Below, piece by piece: positions 57,420-64,000 of a stretch of DNA of 64,000 nt. Each line of letters begins with the position of its first letter. Position 1 is the stretch's first letter. The position numbers were made by a program, and so were the translations under genes. Source of the stretch: Phyto melanocephala (Eukaryota > Arthropoda > Insecta > Diptera > Rhinophoridae); the NCBI GenBank assembly GCA_941918925.1, contig OW799237.1, positions 16,039,201 to 16,103,200 of the forward strand, in the 5' to 3' direction. The notes below the pieces were generated by a model. It saw only the letters and a list, made by a program, of their open reading frames with translations, was not told where the DNA came from and ran no database searches.

Positions 57420-58409
57420 TTATACCCTTCACCTGCGTTGCAAAAGAGCTTTGTCATTTCGTTTATAATTTCTATAGTACTTATTTTCCAAACCATGATG
57501 TATATAATAAGAAATGACAAGATAATGGGTGTCGATTGAGCTGTCTGTCCATGTGTTTGTTGAAATAAACTTTTAGAAGCCCCCGCATGTCACTTAGACC
57601 TGTATGTGGTGTTACTCTTTTGCAAATATCCGGCAATATATCGCTATTGAAATCGACTACGATCGCCCAATAACTTTCTGAGATATGGGCAAATAAACAA
57701 GACTTCATACTTTAAATTTTTCAATCCTAGGCTAGTTTATAAACATCAGCAAGTTTGTAGGTACGATATACCTTTGGGGATATTCTTTAAATATTTTTGA
57801 GAAAAATAGATTCTAATCGCCAAAGTTATAGTCAAAAATAGTTTTAAAAAAATTTATTTATAATTTCAAATATGTCAATGGTAATAAAGCTTATAAAGAA
57901 TTTTTCGACATACTCGAAAATTACTGCCTAAAAGAACTAGGCAGTAGTTCGGTTTGAAACTAACTGAGATATAAGCACAATAATACAAAGTGCTTTGGTG
58001 TTTTTACTAAAAATTTTTCCTAAAAAAATCGATTTATTTTCAGCTTCTGGACAAGAGAGAGAAAGTATAAGTATATAAAAAAAGGGCTTAACCCCAGCAG
58101 AATAAAGGGTGTTAAAAAAGAATTGAAAATACAAAATAGTCGGCACTGAAAAATGGCGTTCAAATAATTTATGTAAGTCAAATCTTGTATCTAAAAATTT
58201 ACCCACTCCAATCTCCTTAATATTGATATAAAACAAAATGAATTGGCCAGTAAATACAGCAAAAAAAGAAAAAGTTAAAATCCAAGATGGTCTAAGAAGT
58301 AAAATGGCTGATATATGGGTCAAAAATAACAATTACGGCTTTGCCCCTTTCCACCCCCACAATATGGGTATCAAATTAATGGGCTTGACCATTAGAATAT
58401 AGTAAACTA

Positions 58410-59215
58410 AAGGGTGATTTTTAAGCTATTATCTTTTTGGCAACACTGGTTTAAACAGCTGACGTACGTTTCGTGTTTTGTTTCACTGTAAAAGATCTTT
58501 AGTTTGGTCTATAATTTAACCATAAATCGTCTAACAAACGAAAACCGCTTGCAAATTATTGAATGAAATGCGTGCTCTGTTCATCGCGCCCTTCTTATCG
58601 AAAAATTGTGTTCAGCGACGAGGCTCATTTTTGGCTCAATGGGTACGTTAATAAGCATAATTGTCGGTCTTGGAGTGAAGTTCAGCCAGAAGCATTGCAA
58701 GAGCTACCAGTGCATCCAGAAAAAGTTACAGTTTGGTGCGGTTTATGGGCTGGTGGCATCATTGGACCATACCTCTTCAAAGATGATGCAAATCGTAACG
58801 TTACTGTGAATGGTGAGCGCTACCGAAGATAATATTTAACTTTTTTTGCCCAAAATGCAGGAACTTGACTTGCATGACATGTGGTTTCAACAAGACGGTG
58901 CCACATGCCACACAGCACGCTTAACAATGGACTTATTGAGAGGCAAATTCGGTGAACATTAAAGCTCATGTCTATACATACATTCCCGCATTGGAAGACA
59001 ACATTGAAGCATATATTAATGAGATACCGGCCGAAATGTTGGAAAGAGTATGCCAAAATTGGACTAAGCGGATGGACCATTTGCGGCGCAGTCACGGTCA
59101 ACATTTGCATGAAATAATCTTCAAATAAAGATAAAGATAAAGATTTCATGAATTTTTCTGAATTTTTTGTGATTTTTTTTTAAACTTTCCTGTAGCTCTT
59201 AAAAAATCACGCCTT
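58410..59215 (+). mobile_element. mariner-type deletion derivative nested in Helentron L
   Basis: Left AAGGGTGATTTTTAAGC, and the reverse complement of the right end, AAGGCGTGATTTTTTAAGAG, form terminal inverted repeats. A TA precedes the left end (58408-58409) and a TA-rich ATA follows the right. It contains a broken transposase gene with internal deletions. Homology of copies D and L across the site shows it inserted after the Helentron. Confidence 0.8.
58520..59127 (+). pseudogene. mariner-type transposase with internal deletions
   Basis: A short N-terminal piece (ENRLQIIE) is joined by deletion to RKIVFSDEAHFWLNGYVNKH (first catalytic Asp in SDEAHF), VHPEKVTVWCGLWAGGIIGP and NRNVTVNGERY, all in the frame 58563-58832. 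After a stop and frame change come MQELDLHDMWFQQDGATC (second Asp) and LLRGKFGEH. The segment that carries the third catalytic Asp (PRSCDLTPLD region) is absent, and the sequence resumes at KAHVYTYIPALEDNIEAYIN, then MLERVCQNWTKRMDHLRR and QHLHEIIFK. It cannot encode an active enzyme. Confidence 0.85.
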
Positions 59216-59452
59216 ATAAAGAAGTTAAAATCCAACATGGAATCCTAACCAATATGGCGGATAATTTTTTTCTGCACTCATAAATATGGATATAAAATTA
59301 AAGGATTTGAATACTAGAAACAAATCAGAGATGACGTCGATAACAGCAAAATACCGTATATTATTAAATCTAAAATCAATGCTAACTTACGCCAAAGTTG
59401 CTACACCTTTATCAGACTCGGCACAGCTGAAATATAGCAATCTTACTTAGTG

Positions 59453-62030
59453 ATAGTAGTTTTGGCATCAAAAGTTTACCGGGGATTTAATAAAGTATTC
59501 CAGGATTCTACGGCCAAATCACAGTACCGTTGCATTTAAAAAGTTACCTAATTGCTTAGATTTAACCCTTTAATGCTGTAGGAATTCATTTCTACTGTGA
59601 AATTGCATTGTCACTTGTAGCTGCTTTCAAGCTCTTAAAACATTTTTGATAGGAATCGTTTTTTCTTCTTGTTTCTAGTGTAAGGTGTTAAATTTAACTT
59701 ATGAGAAGCAGTTGTTTGTTATCAAAAGGTTGTCAAATAAACACAGTATGTTTATTTTCTTTTTAAGAACGCTGTGCTGCCAGATATAGGGACTTTGAAT
59801 TTATTTATTATTATTTTTAAAATTCAAAAATAATTTTTTTTTTCAAAAATATTTTTTCTTAATCGAGTATTAATCGAGAAGTTAACGGTTATTTTAATTT
59901 CTTTTAAGTACTAACATTAAAGCATTTACTTTTCTCTACAGCGTCGTTTATTATACACTACTGATGTTATAGGTAGCCTATATTTGGACCTGCATTTCAT
60001 AAATTTATTAAACCATAAATCTTCATTACATGTTAAGGAGGTTTGTTTTCCCATTTTAATTAACTTTTCTAAATAAAATCCCACTAAATTACAATCGATT
60101 GGAAATTTGTTCCTCATTTTCAAATACTTTTTCATAATTTCAAGAGCTTACAAAGTAATGAACAATACTTATCGTTATATTCCTTTGCAATTATTAATAA
60201 AGTACCAAACAAACTATACACAAGCCAGACAAAACGTGCTAATTATAAACAGGATCCTAACCAAACCCTAATACTTTTCAAATATGAAAATTAAACGAAA
60301 AATAAAAAGCTGTACTTAATTTATAATTGCAAAATTGAGAGGGAGCGAAAAAACGCAGCATTATTTGAATATTAAACAAATAGAAAATGTTAAAAGTTAA
60401 TATCCTCAATTAGTGCTGAGGGGGTTTTGTACAGCTACAAATACAAAACTTTTACTCATTTAATGATAAGAAGAGAAAACATCTTTATCATTACGTGTTT
60501 TTTTATATAAAACAATAAAACATTAATGGCTTAAATTGTCTACGAAGCATGTTTTAAAATCACTGCGAATGAGTCTGGTCAAGTAGTTACAGTAACAAGT
60601 ATAAAACTAAGAAACCACTAAAATGAGGAGAAAAAAGTTTTCCCATAAACAAAACCATAATATTTGGAGTTTGTAATTTAGCAACGCAAAAGGACTTTCC
60701 AATCACAAATTAAAGGCTATTAAGAAATTCGATACGCATCAGAGAACATTCGGTTGCCAGCAGAGGCAGTCCGTTATATACATACATACATATTCTCACT
60801 CACACACACACACATTTACCAGCATTTGAAAAAAATAAATTAAATAACAAGAACTTGGCAGACAATAGAACTAATGGAAGAAGAACAGTATACAGCCAGC
60901 AAATTGCTACAAATAATACAAACAAAGTTTTATATAATAAACTTTACAATCCAAACTCTAATGTTGAAAGTCAGCAAAAAGATGTAACAAGGAACATAAG
61001 CAAATATTAGAAATGTGTCACACAATATTGTAGTGTGAAAATGAAAAAAAATTATACAATTTTAAAATCCTTGACAACATTTGCTTAAGAATGCGAACAG
61101 ATTTTTTTTAAATCATAGAGAAACCAACAACAATATGAGAAGCTTAGAGCGACTGAAAAGTGACACTACAAAAATCAGTGTGTATTACAGCCTTTAAATA
61201 TGCTTTAAAACGAACAGTAGTATGCACTACATTTTGACGAGAATAAATATAGTTTTTATAATTCATATCTGAACAGTTATCGGTTTCCAACTCTGGTAGT
61301 GAAAAAAATATTTAATATCTGCAGGGCGCCGTTCTAATCTTTATGCTAAACATATTTTTGAAGTTTTGCTTGGAAGGATTGTTGTCGCCATCACTGCAAA
61401 AATGATTAGGATACTTCGGCTTTGATAGATAGCAGATCTTTAACTAAGTCCTCAAAATTCTGATTAAAATTGGATTTACAAAATTCAATTAAAAATTCAA
61501 CAATTCTTTATTTTATTATATTGAAAATGACTTATAAATTTGCGTCTTATCCTTTTTCATTTTAAAAGTGGTCAAATTTTTTTGTTATTTATACGAATGT
61601 TCGGATGTTTGGAATTTGACCTCCGTTTGTATAAGGTTGTGTTTTAACCTGCGGGTTATTAGGAATAAGATAACAACTTATATTTCTGGAATTAATTTAA
61701 CTCTTCTCATTTTTTAATGCTGAATATCACTCAGGTGTACATTTTACTAATAAAAGTAATATTTCTAATATATTTTGTCTTCCTTTAGTTTCCCTATTAT
61801 TTTACTTTAGTGGTTATATTTATACGCTTTCTACTTTATGAAGAAAGTTCTTTAACAACACTAGGTCATGAGAATACACTTTCGACACTACAGTTTCCGA
61901 ATTTTCGAATTTTAACGCTATATTAATTAGAGAGTTTTTGTAAGAATCAATAAAAAAGAAACGCAAAGTTTCGAATATGATCTGTTCTTCAACCGTACTT
62001 TTTTAACGCAAACTTCTAGGCTTAGTTATA
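59453..62030. other. long AT-rich stretch, nothing recognised
   Basis: A short (CA)n run lies near 60802-60812. Frames such as 59926-60135 (minus) lack motifs. No shared repeats seen. Confidence 0.5.
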
Positions 62031-62039
62031 TTGAAAAAA

Positions 62040-62440
62040 GGGTCACAATATATAAGCCCGAACCCGGTATACACGTATGCCCGCTTGGCACACATTTGTG
62101 TTCTAAGGAAGGAATTTTCTCTAAGAAACACATAAACCCAATTCTGCATAGTCAAAAAACAAGTATGCGTAATGCAATTACTTAAGGAGTTACAGTCTGA
62201 GGGTCTGAACTCAAGGTATGATGCAGTGTCAATGTTCAAGTCCTCATTTTTATTCAGCCCAAATGGAAGGCAAAGGATATTGGCAAAGATAGTATGTTAA
62301 TGATTTGTCCTCTTTCTCACAAGCTCTACGTGATGGTCAAATGAAAACTAGGTGAGTTCTCAACTATATACGACTTGTTTTTAAGCTGTTACTCTTCTCA
62401 GCATTGGTCGTCTGAATTTTACAAACCTTATACAACCCAC
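62040..62440 (+). repeat. sequence related to the 5' side of the CR1/Jockey-type relic
   Basis: GTATACACGTATGCCCGCTT, TTGTGTTCTAAGGAAGG and AAACACATAAACCCAA parallel GTACACGTATGTCCAATTGG, GTGAACTCTAAAGAAAAG and AAACATAAACTCAA at 48635-48695. Further on, TAGGTGAGTTCTCAACTATA parallels TAGATGAGTTCTCACCTCC at 48890. Order and spacing agree. No reverse-transcriptase motif is recoverable here. Confidence 0.4.
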
Positions 62441-62442
62441 AA

Positions 62443-62564
62443 GATTCAGGCTTCCTTATAGTATGTTCATTACCTTAAAATTTAAAGAGTCTTGCAAATT
62501 CCTGATTCAGGCTTCCTTATAGTATGTTCATTACCTTAAAATTTAAAGAGTTTTGCCAATTCCT
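62443..62564 (+). repeat. 61-bp tandem duplication
   Basis: Units 62443-62503 and 62504-62564 both begin GATTCAGGCTTCCTTATAGT and end CAATTCCT or CAAATTCCT, with about three differences. Confidence 0.9.
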
Positions 62565-64000
62565 GACGTTTCACTCTATCATCCCAACTTAAGGTTGATT
62601 TTTAAAATTCCAGAGGGCTTAGTGATTTCCAAAAGGATAGTGTTCAAATACGATCCCATTTTGGGAAAAAATTTTACTTTTTCGTTATGCCACGTCAGCT
62701 TTATTCACATATCTAGGGATAGATGTTTATAATTGAGGATATGTTTTTGACAGCGTGGACCTTATGACCTGGAATATATCAAGATTCTTTCATCAGAACT
62801 TAAAAATGTTGACATAAAAAAATTGGTTAATTTTCAGGTTCTTAAACAATACATTTTTATTTATATAAAATAGCGAGCCGAAGGGGCAAAAATCTTAAAA
62901 ATGTTGTGGTAAAATTTTAACTTAAAAAGTGATTTTATTGTATTTTTCCATCGTATCTATCAAGTTTCTTTCATCAAAACATAAAAATTTTGACATGCTC
63001 TTCAGCAATTCAAGAAGGCAGGGGAAATTTATGCATTCCGTCAACCGACACCGAAAAGTCAAACATCAATGCACGCTATAAGCCATTAGTCCGTATTTTT
63101 AAATTTCCGATAGCTAAATTTATTGTCATATGTAGGGCACTTTTCTGGCAAAGTAAAACCCACCCAATTAATTTCATTCTCAAGAATTTTTAATAAAAAC
63201 CGCCAATAGTTTTTTTTTTATATATATTTGCTCTTGCAATACTTTATTTATTAGAAACAAACGCAGAAGAAAAAAAAAAAACACCAGAAACACACAAACG
63301 GAAATCGAAAAGTTCCTAGAAAGAAAAATATGGGTGATTTTAAAAAGTGTGTACTTAAAAGAGTCCCTGTAACATTAAGCCGCACACACAAACACATAAA
63401 ATTGGAGGGAGAAGAGTAAAAGGCAAAGATGAAAAAGAAATTCACAACATTATGACAATAAATGAAAAAACCTGCCTGCCTGCATATTTACCATGCGACA
63501 TAAACTTTTTGCTATTTTGTCCAATTTTACATTCTTTTTTTTTGTTGGCGACTGTCGCCATGGCCATTCATATTATCAAGCTCAGTAAAGTATAGTGAGT
63601 GTATGTGTGTTGGAAGGTATCAAAAGAGACCATTTTATATTTAGGAGCAAAAATGGCGCCATTGAATGACAATTTTACAGTTTGGCGCGATAAGATATTT
63701 TGTAAAGGATCTCCTGTAAATGTGGACAGTAAAATTGCACGGGCTGTGTAATTTAACATCAATACCAACAAAAAAATCTATAACCGTTATAAATACTTAC
63801 TTCCCCCTCTCACTACTCTTAACAGAAAAATTCAAGTGTAGCATATAACTTTTTTCCTTGATGTTGGGAGTATGCTGATGTAGTAGTAGTAGTAGTTGTT
63901 TTTGTTTAAGCAAACTCTTCGGTAATTTTGTGGTTGGCTGGCTGGCCAGCTATTTGGCTCTTTAGATGGTTTTGGCCTAAGTAATCAATGTATAATGTCG
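62565..64000. other. AT-rich stretch to window end, no gene supported
   Basis: Frames 62990-63193 (plus), 63251-63445 and 63568-63771 (minus) lack recognisable motifs. A 32-codon frame at 63653-63751 (plus) has balanced composition but is too short to call. A (GTA)n run occurs near 63880-63896. Confidence 0.45.

Larger units (their letters stand above)
57421..59452 (+). mobile_element. Helentron/DINE-1-like element, copy L, with nested mariner
   Basis: The 5' end TATACCCTTCACCTGCG is followed by GCTTTGTCATTTCG, a degenerate ATGATGTATATAATAAG core and CTGTCTGTCCATGTG. The middle shares AATCGCCAAAGTTATAG, ACAATTACGGCTTTGCCCC and CAATATGGGTATCAAATTAA with copy D. The 3' end is AGACTCGGCACAGCTGAA, a damaged hairpin, and ATAGCAATCTTACTTAG. 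A mariner derivative (58410-59215) interrupts it. No rolling-circle replicase is encoded. Confidence 0.75.

Noticed and set aside
63653..63751. 32-codon plus frame starting MAPLNDNFTVWRDK
   Set aside because: Composition is balanced and the start context acceptable, but it is too short and without homology or splice evidence.

Overview
The window looks like gene-poor, AT-rich nuclear DNA of a higher fly (Brachycera; calyptrate flies are a plausible group, but the species cannot be told from this sequence). The main reason is a set of about twelve copies of a DINE-1/mini-me-like non-autonomous rolling-circle element (Helentron type). These share a TATACCC start, a 'CCCATAAAGTATATATATTC' core, a (GTCY)n proto-microsatellite (GTCCGTCTGTCC type), a 3' hairpin of the type TTCGGCACGGCCGAA, and an end in CTTACTTGTT. 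No complete cellular protein gene, rRNA or tRNA gene was recognised. Nearly all open reading frames are short and AT-driven. The window reads as intergenic or deep intronic DNA.

Layout. 0-11 kb: a decayed Tc1/mariner transposase is split by Helentron copy A, which itself carries a mariner deletion derivative. Then come a CCCAGCAAAAA-ended MITE, a hAT-type MITE with an 8-bp target duplication, a CACGCAAAGAAAAA-ended MITE, and a second mariner transposase relic split by Helentron copy B. 11-18 kb: Helentron copy D holds a truncated hAT transposase and a cluster of TATCGATA palindromes; copy C is on the minus strand; copy F holds the 3' end of a non-LTR retrotransposon; a pogo/Tigger-like MITE follows. 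18-28 kb: a second non-LTR 3' end, repeat fragments, a mariner relic, and long stretches with nothing recognised. 28-36 kb: Helentron copies G, H and I, of which G and I face each other; a CACTTG-rich TIR element invaded by copy H; a further TA-flanked MITE; and two small foldbacks. 36-46 kb: two more mariner relics, a 0.9-kb TA-flanked MITE, Helentron copy J and a probable tRNA-derived SINE. 48-57 kb: a CR1/Jockey-like reverse transcriptase pseudogene with a duplicated tail, another mariner relic, another non-LTR C-terminus, an inverted second copy of the 0.9-kb MITE, and copy K. 57-64 kb: a short coding-like frame directly against Helentron copy L, a mariner deletion derivative inside L, and mostly unique AT-rich DNA to the end.

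No gene network can be described. The interactions visible are those of transposons: Helentrons landing in mariner relics, and mariner, hAT and non-LTR elements landing in Helentrons. The layers give a relative order of insertions. Two short frames (31846-32082 minus and 57240-57419 plus) have protein-like composition and are the only candidates for host coding sequence; both are weak. No new functional system could be demonstrated. The most informative structural signals are the covarying 5' hairpins of the Helentron copies and the tRNA promoter-like motif carried inside one Helentron subfamily.
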